36,388 bases of DNA from the NCBI GenBank assembly GCA_029227175.1, contig JAQXZK010000231.1, positions 1 through 36,388 of the forward strand. The letters are read 5' to 3'. Position 1 is the stretch's first letter. Every line of letters begins with the position of its first letter. Below are positions 7,367 through 15,293 of this stretch, piece by piece. A model generated the notes under the pieces. The model had not been told where the DNA came from. It ran no database searches and saw only the letters and a list, made by a program, of their open reading frames with translations. The stretch is from Bacteroidales bacterium. GTDB lineage: Bacteria; Bacteroidota; Bacteroidia; Bacteroidales; Bacteroidaceae. The position numbers were made by a program, and so were the translations under genes.

Positions 7367-8674
7367 TTGAACAGAGAAATCCTTCGCATCGCACTGCCCA
7401 GCATTGTCAGCAACATCACCGTCCCCTTGTTAGGGTTGGTCGATGTAGCCATCGTCGGACATCTGGGCGCAACAGGCTATATAGGTGCGATAGCTGTCGG
7501 AGGAATGCTCTTCAACGTCATTTACTGGCTTTTTGCCTTCCTTAGAATGGGTACCAGCGGCTTGACCTCTCAAGCCTTTGGTGCCCATTCCATTTCTGAA
7601 CAGATTCTCAGTCTGCTTCGGGCATGCGTGGTGGCTCTGATTATCGCCGCCATACTCATTCTCTGTCAAGTGCCACTCAGGCAACTGTCCTTTCTCATCG
7701 TAAGCCCGACAGCAGAAGTGGCAACATTGACACAGACCTATTTTCACATCTGCATCTGGGGCGCACCGGCCATGCTTCTCCTATATGGCCTGACAGGATG
7801 GTTCATCGGGATGCAGAATGCCAAGATTCCCCTTTGGATTGCCATCGTACAGAACCTCACCAATATTCTTTGCAGCCTTCTCTTTGTCTACGGACTAAAC
7901 ATGAAAATAGAAGGAGTTGCCACAGGAACCCTCATTGCACAATATGCAGGACTACTCACCGCCCTTGTACTGGGAAGAAAGTATTACCTGCCGCTTTTTG
8001 CCGGGAGGACCATGCCCTTACTGAACCAGATTTGGAACAAAGAAGCGATGTTACGATTCTTCTCCATCAACCGAGACATCTTCCTGCGAACTCTATGTCT
8101 GGTTGCCGTGACCATGTACTTCACTGCTGCAGGAGCAGCTCAAAGCAACACCATCCTGGCTGTCAACACCCTACTCATGCAACTATTTACCCTCTACAGC
8201 TACATCATGGACGGCTTCGCCTTTGCCGGCGAAGCCATGTGTGGCCGATTTTACGGAGCGAGAGACAAGCGCTCTTTTATGCTCACCGTCAAACATCTCT
8301 GGTTGTGGGGACTCATCATGGCCGCGCTCTTTACATTGGTCTATGTTCTCGGTGGAAAACATTTCCTCGCGCTACTCACCGATCAGGCCTCCGTCATTGA
8401 CGCTTCCGGAGAATATTTTTTCTGGGCCATACTGATTCCCGCAGCAGGACTGCTCACCTTCATCTGGGACGGCATATACATCGGACTTACCGCCTCACGC
8501 GTCATGCTTGTCTCCATGGCGTCCGGTGCAACAGTATTCTTCGCGCTCTACCTCTCAACAGGACCTATGTGGGGTAATCACGCCCTGTGGCTGGCGTTCC
8601 TGTGCTATCTACTCACCCGCGGCATCGTTGAAAGCATTATTTTTCGCCGATATACGCGAGGATTATGTTCTTAA
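7367..8674 (+). CDS. MATE family multidrug/metabolite efflux transporter
   Basis: This 435-residue inner-membrane protein has about 12 hydrophobic segments and the two-fold repeat of MATE cation antiporters. The start NREILRIALPSIVSNITVPLLGLVDVAIVGHLG is the classic DinF-like MATE N-terminus. The start codon is TTG at 7367: no ATG lies between it and an in-frame TAA just upstream, and the next Met would remove the first helix. MATE proteins export organic cations or metabolites in exchange for Na+ or H+. The gene lies between the lipoprotein isomerase (18 nt) and GH28 (39 nt), so it may be co-transcribed with sugar genes, but no substrate can be inferred. Confidence 0.9.
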   Translation: MNREILRIALPSIVSNITVPLLGLVDVAIVGHLGATGYIGAIAVGGMLFNVIYWLFAFLRMGTSGLTSQAFGAHSISEQILSLLRACVVALIIAAILILCQVPLRQLSFLIVSPTAEVATLTQTYFHICIWGAPAMLLLYGLTGWFIGMQNAKIPLWIAIVQNLTNILCSLLFVYGLNMKIEGVATGTLIAQYAGLLTALVLGRKYYLPLFAGRTMPLLNQIWNKEAMLRFFSINRDIFLRTLCLVAVTMYFTAAGAAQSNTILAVNTLLMQLFTLYSYIMDGFAFAGEAMCGRFYGARDKRSFMLTVKHLWLWGLIMAALFTLVYVLGGKHFLALLTDQASVIDASGEYFFWAILIPAAGLLTFIWDGIYIGLTASRVMLVSMASGATVFFALYLSTGPMWGNHALWLAFLCYLLTRGIVESIIFRRYTRGLCS

Positions 8675-8713
8675 TTTACGATATTTGTAGCAGACAACCT
8701 AAAATATCTCACT

Positions 8714-10075
8714 ATGAGACACCTGTTTACCCTATACTGTATGCTTCTGCTCCTATGGCCTGCCCATGCACAAACATACAAATCAGTCGAGATAAAAGAT
8801 ACTCCCTTCGAGATGAAAGCCATTCCGGAATATGTCTATCCTGACAACTATTTCTCCATCCGACAATACGGAGCAAAAGCAGACGGGAAGACATGGTGCA
8901 CAAAAGCCATCGAGAAAGCCATCCGCGCCTGCCATAAAGCTGGAGGCGGTCACGTGATAGTGCCCCAAGGAGACTGGCTGACCGGCCCCATTCATCTGAT
9001 GGATAATATCGACCTGCATCTGGAGGAAGGGGCACGACTCATTTTCTCAGACAATCCTACCGACTATCTGCCCGCGGTCCTCACTACATGGGAAGGCATA
9101 GAATGTATGAACTACTCCCCATTGGTCTATGCGTTCGAATGTCGTAACATCAAAATCTCAGGCAAAGGGACCTTTGCTCCACGAATGGACAAATGGAAAG
9201 AGTGGTTTGCACGACCCAAGGCACACATAGACGCGACAGCCATGCTCTACAAATGGGGAGCAGAGAATTACCCCGTTGAAGAACGCCGGCTCACCGACCT
9301 TCCTGAAAGTAATATGCGCCCTCATCTGATTCAGTTGAACCGATGCCAGAATGTTGTCTTGGAGAACTTCTCCATCCGTGAGAGCCCCTTCTGGACCATA
9401 CATATATATATGTGCGAGAATTGTCTCGTGCGTGGACTGGACGTCAGTGCGCATGGTCACAACAACGACGGAATAGACATCGACATGACACGGAACATTC
9501 TGGTGGAGAACTGCCACTTCGATCAGGGAGACGATGCTGTTGTCATTAAAAGCGGGCGCAACGCCGATGCTTGGCGTCTCAATAGTCCCACGGAGAATGT
9601 TGTTGTCCGTAATTGTGTAGTAACCGACGGACATACCCTGCTGGGTATCGGGTCTGAAATCTCTGGCGGTGTGCGCAATGTGTGGATGCACGACTGTAAA
9701 GTAGACGGAGTTGTAACCCGTCTCTTTTATGTCAAGACCAATCATCGCCGTGGAGGTGTTGTCGAGAACATCCTGATGGAGAACATACATACCACTACAC
9801 CCCTGAAACGCATTGTAGCACTGGCCACCGACATTATCTATCAATGGAAAGACTTTCCCGACTACGAAAAACGCTATACAAAGATTCAGGGAATCCATAT
9901 CCGCAACGTATCGTGCGCCTCTGCCGACATAGCCATCGACATACAGGGAGACACTCATCTTCCTGCTCGTGACATCACAATAGAAAACCTTTCGGTTGGT
10001 AAAGTCAACAAGTCCTTCTGCATACTCAAGCATGCCGAAAATGTTATCATAGACAATGCCAATATCACACATTAA
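8714..10075 (+). CDS. GH28 polygalacturonase-like glycoside hydrolase, secreted
   Basis: This enzyme of 453 residues probably hydrolyses alpha-linked galacturonic acid in pectin or rhamnogalacturonan. A signal peptide (MRHLFTLYCMLLLLWPAHAQ) indicates export to the periplasm. FSIRQYGAKADGKTWCTKAI (47-66) is the usual N-terminal cap of the pectate-lyase-like beta-helix fold. GH28 catalytic signatures are visible: NNDGIDID (250-257), QGDDAVVIKSG (271-281, general acid/base D273-D274), DGHTLLGIGSE (305-315) and YVKTNHRRG (339-347). Length is typical. An SDR gene follows after 18 nt. Specificity inside GH28 (polygalacturonase, rhamnogalacturonase or exo-acting) cannot be decided here. Confidence 0.92.
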   Translation: MRHLFTLYCMLLLLWPAHAQTYKSVEIKDTPFEMKAIPEYVYPDNYFSIRQYGAKADGKTWCTKAIEKAIRACHKAGGGHVIVPQGDWLTGPIHLMDNIDLHLEEGARLIFSDNPTDYLPAVLTTWEGIECMNYSPLVYAFECRNIKISGKGTFAPRMDKWKEWFARPKAHIDATAMLYKWGAENYPVEERRLTDLPESNMRPHLIQLNRCQNVVLENFSIRESPFWTIHIYMCENCLVRGLDVSAHGHNNDGIDIDMTRNILVENCHFDQGDDAVVIKSGRNADAWRLNSPTENVVVRNCVVTDGHTLLGIGSEISGGVRNVWMHDCKVDGVVTRLFYVKTNHRRGGVVENILMENIHTTTPLKRIVALATDIIYQWKDFPDYEKRYTKIQGIHIRNVSCASADIAIDIQGDTHLPARDITIENLSVGKVNKSFCILKHAENVIIDNANITH

Positions 10076-10093
10076 TTACTTAACCTTTTCAAT

Positions 10094-11116
10094 ATGAAAG
10101 CACTGTTCATTGGTGGAACCGGAAACATCAGCACCGCCATCACACGACGCCTGTCTACTCTACCTCATTGGGAGGTCTACCTCCTGAACCGAGGGAATCG
10201 AAATTCCATGTTGCCAAACCATATAAAGACCATCACTGCCGACATTGACGACGAAGAAACAGTCAAAAAGGCCATCAAGGATTTGGACTTTGACTGTGTA
10301 TGCGACTTCATTGTGATGAGACCCGAGCAGATTGAACGCGACTACCGTCTCTTCAAAGGAAAGACGAGACAATACATGTTCATCAGTTCCGCTTCTGCCT
10401 ATCAGAAACCCGTTGGAAATTACCTTATCACAGAGAGTACACCGCTCGCTAACCCATTCTGGGAGTACTCGCGCCAGAAACAGGCCTGTGAGGAACTACT
10501 CATGAGACTTTACCGAGAGGAACATTTCCCTGTAACAATTATCCGTCCAAGTCACACCTACGATGAGCGCAAAGTTCCCTTGGCTGTCAAAGGTCACAAA
10601 GGGTCCTTCCAAGTGTTGAAACGCATGAAAGAAGGGAAACCTGTTATCATTCAAGGAGACGGTACCGGCTTGTGGACCATGACACACAACAGTGATTTTG
10701 CCATAGCCTTTACCGGACTGATGGCTAATCAGCATGCCATCGGAGAAGCCTTCCACATCACCTCGGACGAGACACTCACCTGGAATCAGATATATCAATC
10801 CATCGCCAATGCCCTTGGCGTTCCTCTCAAACCCTACTATGTTGCATCAGAGTTTCTGGCTGCTGTCGACCACTATGACCTCAGGGGTAGTCTGCTGGGT
10901 GATAAGTCCAACTCCGTCGTCTTCGATAATACGAAAGTGAAACGGCTGGTTCCCGAATTTATAGCGACCAAACGATTTGACATAGGAATCCGTGAGACCA
11001 TTCAGTACATCTTTTCACACCCGGAATGCCAAATCGAAGACCCTGAGTTTGACAACTGGTGCGACAAAATCATCGCAACACAAGAACAAGCCAAGCAGAA
11101 CGTGCTTTCACAATGA
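10094..11116 (+). CDS. extended SDR, NAD-dependent epimerase/dehydratase family
   Basis: This 340-residue cytoplasmic oxidoreductase has an N-terminal Rossmann fold. MKALFIGGTGNIS (1-13) carries the Gly-rich NAD(P)-binding loop, SSASAYQ (98-104) contributes the active-site Ser, and YSRQK (125-129) is the YxxxK catalytic pair. The middle part (IIRPSHTYDERK, 149-160) is typical of nucleotide-sugar or isoflavone-reductase-like extended SDRs. It follows the GH28 gene by 18 nt, so both are probably on one transcript and the SDR may process a released sugar. A nucleotide-sugar epimerase is the alternative. Substrate is unknown. Confidence 0.87.
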   Translation: MKALFIGGTGNISTAITRRLSTLPHWEVYLLNRGNRNSMLPNHIKTITADIDDEETVKKAIKDLDFDCVCDFIVMRPEQIERDYRLFKGKTRQYMFISSASAYQKPVGNYLITESTPLANPFWEYSRQKQACEELLMRLYREEHFPVTIIRPSHTYDERKVPLAVKGHKGSFQVLKRMKEGKPVIIQGDGTGLWTMTHNSDFAIAFTGLMANQHAIGEAFHITSDETLTWNQIYQSIANALGVPLKPYYVASEFLAAVDHYDLRGSLLGDKSNSVVFDNTKVKRLVPEFIATKRFDIGIRETIQYIFSHPECQIEDPEFDNWCDKIIATQEQAKQNVLSQ

Positions 11117-11194
11117 ACGACTATGGTCCCTACAAACCAACATTTTCCCTGATTTTAAACTCAAATATTATCGCTGAGTATTAGTAAATTTCTG

Positions 11195-11201
11195 TACTTT
11201 G
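11195..11201 (+). promoter_or_regulatory. probable -7 box of the glycan cluster
   Basis: TACTTTG at 11195-11201 is one base shorter than TAnnTTTG. It lies 19 nt before the methyltransferase ATG in an AT-rich gap of 104 nt. No -33 box is obvious. Confidence 0.35.
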
Positions 11202-11220
11202 CAACATTATATACTGCCAC

Positions 11221-12000
11221 ATGAAGATTAGAACTCCCTATTCAAGAGATGACCTACACATTCGTCGCAGCGACTATGTGCTGGAAGTAGGCCCCGGGCA
11301 TAACCCCACCTATCGTGCGAACGTAATATGTGAAAAATTCTTACACGATAACTCGCACCGTTGCGGAGACGTGAAAGTATACGCCCATCAAAAATTGGTC
11401 AACGCTGACGGTGAACACCTTCCATTCAAGGACAAAGAGTTTGACTATGTAATCTGTAACCAAGTGCTGGAACACACGGAAGACCCGGAAAGGTTCCTGC
11501 ACGAGCAATCTCGTGTGGCACGACGAGGCTACATTGAAACACCAAGTTTCCTGGGCGAGTTCCTGCACCCCAAGGCTTCACACCGATGGACTATCCTTGA
11601 AATAGATGGAAAACTTGTATTGTTTGAAAAAAAGAAAATGGCGGAATATGCCCACAACTACGGTAATGTTTTTCTAAATTATCTGCCATATCAGTCTCTG
11701 ACCTACAAATTACTTCAGATTGTAGAGCCTCAACTTACTGCCAACCGTTATGAATGGAAAGACAGTATAGACTTTATTGTCAATCCACAAGAAGAGTACT
11801 ATCGGGCATTCTTTACACAACCATGGGACATGGAAATGACACGAAAAATTTTCCCGCCACGTGGTTTGTTCTCAGAACTACAAAAGTCCGTTATTGGGAT
11901 GTGGTTTATTTTACGTGGAGAACTGAATAAACTGCGCAAGGAAAAACCACTCACCTTAGAACAATATAAGTCCCTGGAAAATAAAAAAGAACATGCTTGA
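11221..12000 (+). CDS. class I SAM-dependent methyltransferase
   Basis: This cytoplasmic methyltransferase has 259 residues. DYVLEVGPGHNP (18-28) is motif I of the Rossmann-like SAM-binding fold, NADGEHLPFKDKEFDYVICNQVLEH (61-85) covers the acidic loop through motif IV, and RFLHEQSRVARRGYIETPS (91-109) continues the fold. It resembles Methyltransf_11-type enzymes found in O-antigen and capsule clusters. Its last 8 bases overlap the start of the acetyltransferase gene, which points to translational coupling and a common glycan substrate. The methylated position is unknown. Confidence 0.85.
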   Translation: MKIRTPYSRDDLHIRRSDYVLEVGPGHNPTYRANVICEKFLHDNSHRCGDVKVYAHQKLVNADGEHLPFKDKEFDYVICNQVLEHTEDPERFLHEQSRVARRGYIETPSFLGEFLHPKASHRWTILEIDGKLVLFEKKKMAEYAHNYGNVFLNYLPYQSLTYKLLQIVEPQLTANRYEWKDSIDFIVNPQEEYYRAFFTQPWDMEMTRKIFPPRGLFSELQKSVIGMWFILRGELNKLRKEKPLTLEQYKSLENKKEHA

Positions 12001-12586
12001 CACATTAAAAGCAAAAATCATTGCATCACCAGTGTGGAAGGATCGAATCCACCGACTTTTGATAGGGCGTGGAAGACCGAGACGTTGGGTGAAGTTACTA
12101 ATCAACCCCTGGCTGTTCCGACATGGCAAGGGGGCATTGGTTCGAAATGGATGTATACTGAATGTCTCTCCTATCAATAACTTTAGAATTGGGAATAACA
12201 GTTCGCTGGAAGAATCTTGTGTGGTTGACAACGGAGTGGGTGATGTTCTTATTGGTGATAACACAATGGTGGGAATGCGCAACACGTTGATAGGACCGCT
12301 TCGCATTGGTAACCACGTAATCATAGCACAGAACGTCGTCTTCTCTGGATTGAATCACAGCTATGAGGATGCATCAGTACCCATTTGCAAACAACGAATC
12401 AACAAGAAACAAATAGTGGTGGAAGATGACTGCTGGATAGGAGCGAATTGCGTCATAACAGCCGGAGTGCACATTGGAACTCATGCTGTGGTTGGAGCTG
12501 GCAGCATTGTAACAAAAAACGTAGCTCCTTATACGGTAGTAGCAGGATGTCCTGCCCGCATCATCAAGACAATAGACCATACATGA
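11993..12586 (+). CDS. hexapeptide-repeat (LbH) acyltransferase
   Basis: This 197-residue enzyme has a left-handed beta-helix and belongs to the WcaF/maltose O-acetyltransferase type. Hexapeptide repeats run from about residue 60 (INNFRIGNNSSLEESC) to GVHIGTHAVVGAGSIVTKNVAPYTVVAGCPARIIK (158-192). H121 in FSGLNHSYED is the expected catalytic histidine. It probably O- or N-acetylates a sugar for a surface glycan with acetyl-CoA. The start overlaps the methyltransferase stop by 8 bp. The next gene, a glycosyltransferase, is convergent only 30 nt away. Confidence 0.88.
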   Translation: MLDTLKAKIIASPVWKDRIHRLLIGRGRPRRWVKLLINPWLFRHGKGALVRNGCILNVSPINNFRIGNNSSLEESCVVDNGVGDVLIGDNTMVGMRNTLIGPLRIGNHVIIAQNVVFSGLNHSYEDASVPICKQRINKKQIVVEDDCWIGANCVITAGVHIGTHAVVGAGSIVTKNVAPYTVVAGCPARIIKTIDHT

Positions 12587-12616
12587 GAAACAGGGGGGAG
12601 AGGACTGTCAGCCTCC

Positions 12617-13567
12617 TCACCTCTTCAACCAAAACACAGCCCAACTACGTAATGAGGCATAGTGTGCCAGCGAATATCGGATAAAAAGGGAAGCTGCTTG
12701 AAATTTCTCCCTCAAAGTCAGTTGATGTCCCTGCCACACCACAGAATCCAACGTTTTTCTTAAGTACGAATCAATCTGTTCCCTCCATTCCGGATGTTTT
12801 TTGGACAGGGATGCAGCTGCACATCCTACCGTCAGATATCCCCGTACATTACGCATACTGAATCGGCTTGTCATGGTAGAACTTTCTCTCACCCGCCGCA
12901 AGAAATAAGCGGTCGGCAGATAATGGACTGTCCGGCCTTGTAACATCAGCAACAAGACAAAGAGATTGTCTTCATGAATAATACCTTCGGGAAAACGAAT
13001 GTCAGCATTGGTGATAAGTGTGCGTCGAATCAGGAACAGACAAACGGAAGCACGGAAACTTCCGTTGTGCAAGGTATGCTCGAGCAATGTCATACTTTGC
13101 CAGGTATGATTGGAATCTATCAACGCGCTGCGGTCATAATCAAAACCTGTTTTTGTTTGTGAATACTCTATTAACACACGAGCATCAAAAGTGACATAGT
13201 CCAACCGCTCCCGTTCACACCAGTCAAAACACGTCTGCAAACAATCCTTTTCCAGCACATCGTCACTGTCCATGAAGTAGATATACTTGCCGGTAGCTCG
13301 TTGTAGTCCTCGATTGCGTGCAGCTCCCTGTCCGCTATTAGGTTGTTTCAGACAAATAATACGGCCGTCACGTGAAGCATACTCAGACATAATGTCAGGA
13401 GAAGCATCGGTAGAACCGTCATCCACCAAGATAATTTGCAGATTCCGCAACGTCTGGTTGCAGATGCTGTTCAATGCGTCGCGTAAATAAGGTGCCGTGT
13501 TGTAAATCGGCATAATGACGGATATGTCGGGGATAAGGTTTTTCTGCTGACTGTCCATTGTGTGCAT
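12617..13567 (-). CDS. family 2 glycosyltransferase
   Basis: This inverting glycosyltransferase of 316 residues has a GT-A fold. ISVIMPIYNTAPYLRDALNSI (15-35) and IILVDDGSTD (45-54) form the nucleotide-binding half. NSGQGAARNRGL (77-88) and YFMDSDD (97-103), with the DXD residues D100-D102, complete the donor site. It transfers a sugar from a nucleotide donor during surface-glycan assembly at the cytoplasmic membrane. The ATG at 13567 lies about 6 nt after the predicted transcription start and the ATG at 13558 about 15 nt, so either could be used. It is divergent from the flippase and shares a promoter region with it. Confidence 0.92.
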   Translation of the reverse strand: MHTMDSQQKNLIPDISVIMPIYNTAPYLRDALNSICNQTLRNLQIILVDDGSTDASPDIMSEYASRDGRIICLKQPNSGQGAARNRGLQRATGKYIYFMDSDDVLEKDCLQTCFDWCERERLDYVTFDARVLIEYSQTKTGFDYDRSALIDSNHTWQSMTLLEHTLHNGSFRASVCLFLIRRTLITNADIRFPEGIIHEDNLFVLLLMLQGRTVHYLPTAYFLRRVRESSTMTSRFSMRNVRGYLTVGCAAASLSKKHPEWREQIDSYLRKTLDSVVWQGHQLTLREKFQAASLFIRYSLAHYASLRSWAVFWLKR

Positions 13568-13579
13568 AAATTAATGCAG

Positions 13580-13611
13580 TAAAGTTATCCCTTTTCATCA
13601 AAGCATCCAAA
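13580..13611 (-). promoter_or_regulatory. promoter of the GT2 gene
   Basis: On the minus strand there is a -33 TTTG (13611-13608), a 20-nt spacer and a -7 TAACTTTA (13587-13580), one mismatch from consensus. It lies back to back with the flippase promoter. Confidence 0.5.
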
Positions 13612-13614
13612 TGT

Positions 13615-13645
13615 TTTGTCATTATATAATTATGACCTACTTTTG
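13615..13645 (+). promoter_or_regulatory. promoter of the flippase gene
   Basis: A -33 TTTG (13615-13618), a 19-nt spacer and a -7 TACTTTTG (13638-13645) match the Bacteroidetes consensus. The leader to the ATG at 13748 would be about 95 nt. Confidence 0.65.
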
Positions 13646-13747
13646 TCATACCAAAAACGGCAGACCAATGATACAAAAGTTTATTCATTATTGCAAACAG
13701 AGTAACAATCGCAATATGAAGACCATGAACAAAAAGAACTCACGCCC

Positions 13748-15199
13748 ATGAGTACGTTGAAGCAACAGATTCTTTCCGGTGTATTCTATACAGCCATAGC
13801 CAAATATTCGGGTATCGTCATCTCCTTGGGAGTGACGGCAGTGTTGGCACGCCTGCTTACTCCGGATGATTTCGGAGTCGTGGCCATTGCCACAGTAATC
13901 ATCGCCTTTTTTGAACTATTTACAAATATTGGCATTTCCGCAGCTATCATCCAATACAAGGAACTCACGCGCAAAAGTCTTGAGCACATCTATGGCTTTA
14001 CACTGTGGATGGGAGGAATCTTAGCCATTTTGTTTTGTTGTCTGTCATGGGGAATCGCGAGCTATTATGACAACGAAACCCTACGAACGGTATGCCAGAT
14101 ACTTTCCATGAGCCTTTTCTTCTCGTCCGCAGCCATTGTCCCCAATACGCTTTTCTACCGGAACAAGCAGTTCAGGATACTGGCCTTCAGAACTCTGTTC
14201 ATCCAACTTCTTACGGGTAGCACAGCTGTCCTTGCCGCCTACTTGGGGGCAGGACTCTACACGCTCACCATTCAACCAGTGCTTTCATCACTATGCATCT
14301 ATCTCGTTTCCCTCAAATTCTATCCGTTGAGAGCCGTTCTTTGTTTCGATATTCAAATCATCCGCAAGATAGGAAACTACTCCCTATTCCAGTTCCTTTT
14401 TAATTTCATCAACTATTTTACCTGCAACCTAGACAAATTGTTGGTGGGTAAATATATGGGAATGAATTTGCTGGGCTATTATGAAAAATCATATCGGTTG
14501 ATGATGCTACCAGTGCAGAATATCACCTATGTCATCACACCTGTACTACACCCTATCTTAAGCGATTACCAGAAAGACGTTGAGGTTCTGCGCGCTTCGC
14601 ACGAAAAGATGGTACACCTATTGGCACTTATAGGATTCCCTTTGAGTGTATTTCTTTTTTTCAATGCCGAAGAAGCTATCATGCTACTGTTTGGCGGACA
14701 ATGGACTGCATCTATCCCCGCATTCCGCATTCTGTCCCTTTCGGCCGGCATTCAATTGATACTCTCTTCTTCAGGAGCTTTCTACCAGTCTGGTGGAGAC
14801 ACTCGCTCCATGTTCCACTGCGCAATCTTCGCTGCCAGCATCAACGGACTGGGGTTGGTCGTAAGTATCTTTCTTTTCCACACATTAGAGGCTGTTTCCT
14901 GGGCCATGCTCTGTGCCTTTGTACTTAGCTTCATTCAATGTTACGCATTGCTATATCGCAAAGTGTTCCGGCACACCTCTCTCTCCTTTTACAAACAGTT
15001 TGTAACTCCAATCTTCATCTCCGCCCTTTTAGGTCTACTATTATACGTCATCAGTGGTTACTGCAGCAGACTTCCCTACTTCGCCTCCTTCTGTCTGAAG
15101 TCATTGCTCGCACTCATAACCCATGGAGCGTATCTACAAATCTCCGGAGAGTACGATTGGTACTCCAAACTTCCATGGCAGAAGCAAAGAAATGTATAA
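13748..15199 (+). CDS. Wzx-type oligosaccharide flippase
   Basis: This 483-residue integral membrane protein of the MOP superfamily translocates lipid-linked oligosaccharide across the inner membrane. The N-terminus (LSGVFYTAIAKYSGIVISLGVTAVLARLLTPDDFGVVA) is the WzxC-like signature. About 12-14 hydrophobic helices follow, with NYFTCNLDKLLVGKYMG near the centre, where this family has a conserved helix pair. It stands between a divergent GT2 gene and an ATP-PPase gene in a small glycan cluster. No Wzy polymerase or chain-length regulator is visible nearby, so the pathway must be completed elsewhere or make a short repeat. A teichuronic-acid or O-antigen flippase reading is equivalent. Confidence 0.9.
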   Translation: MSTLKQQILSGVFYTAIAKYSGIVISLGVTAVLARLLTPDDFGVVAIATVIIAFFELFTNIGISAAIIQYKELTRKSLEHIYGFTLWMGGILAILFCCLSWGIASYYDNETLRTVCQILSMSLFFSSAAIVPNTLFYRNKQFRILAFRTLFIQLLTGSTAVLAAYLGAGLYTLTIQPVLSSLCIYLVSLKFYPLRAVLCFDIQIIRKIGNYSLFQFLFNFINYFTCNLDKLLVGKYMGMNLLGYYEKSYRLMMLPVQNITYVITPVLHPILSDYQKDVEVLRASHEKMVHLLALIGFPLSVFLFFNAEEAIMLLFGGQWTASIPAFRILSLSAGIQLILSSSGAFYQSGGDTRSMFHCAIFAASINGLGLVVSIFLFHTLEAVSWAMLCAFVLSFIQCYALLYRKVFRHTSLSFYKQFVTPIFISALLGLLLYVISGYCSRLPYFASFCLKSLLALITHGAYLQISGEYDWYSKLPWQKQRNV

Positions 15200-15293
15200 T
15201 TAGATTCCCAAGCCGCTCAGATTCTTGAGTTGACATTTTTTTCAGAGGCGCAAATTCAAATGAAATTTACTTTAGGAATAAACATCAAAATCA

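Noticed and set aside
7624..8400. 258-codon plus-strand frame inside the MATE gene
   Set aside because: Out-of-frame overlap, rich in His, Arg and Pro, no hydrophobic pattern; the MATE frame explains the region.
9158..10072. 304-codon minus-strand frame opposite GH28
   Set aside because: Antisense shadow of a gene with intact GH28 motifs; no family features of its own.
13419..13688. Minus-strand 89-codon frame covering the GT2/flippase gap
   Set aside because: It overlaps the GT2 N-terminus out of frame and runs across both predicted promoters.
11221..13747. Invertible promoter controlling the glycan cluster
   Set aside because: No pair of inverted repeats flanking a promoter and no recombinase gene was found in or near the gap regions.
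15230..15260. TTGACA at 15230-15235 as a sigma-70 -35 box before the ATP-PPase gene
   Set aside because: No TATAAT at 16-18 nt follows, and promoters in this phylum use a different consensus; the nearby TACTTTAG is only an approximate -7 match.
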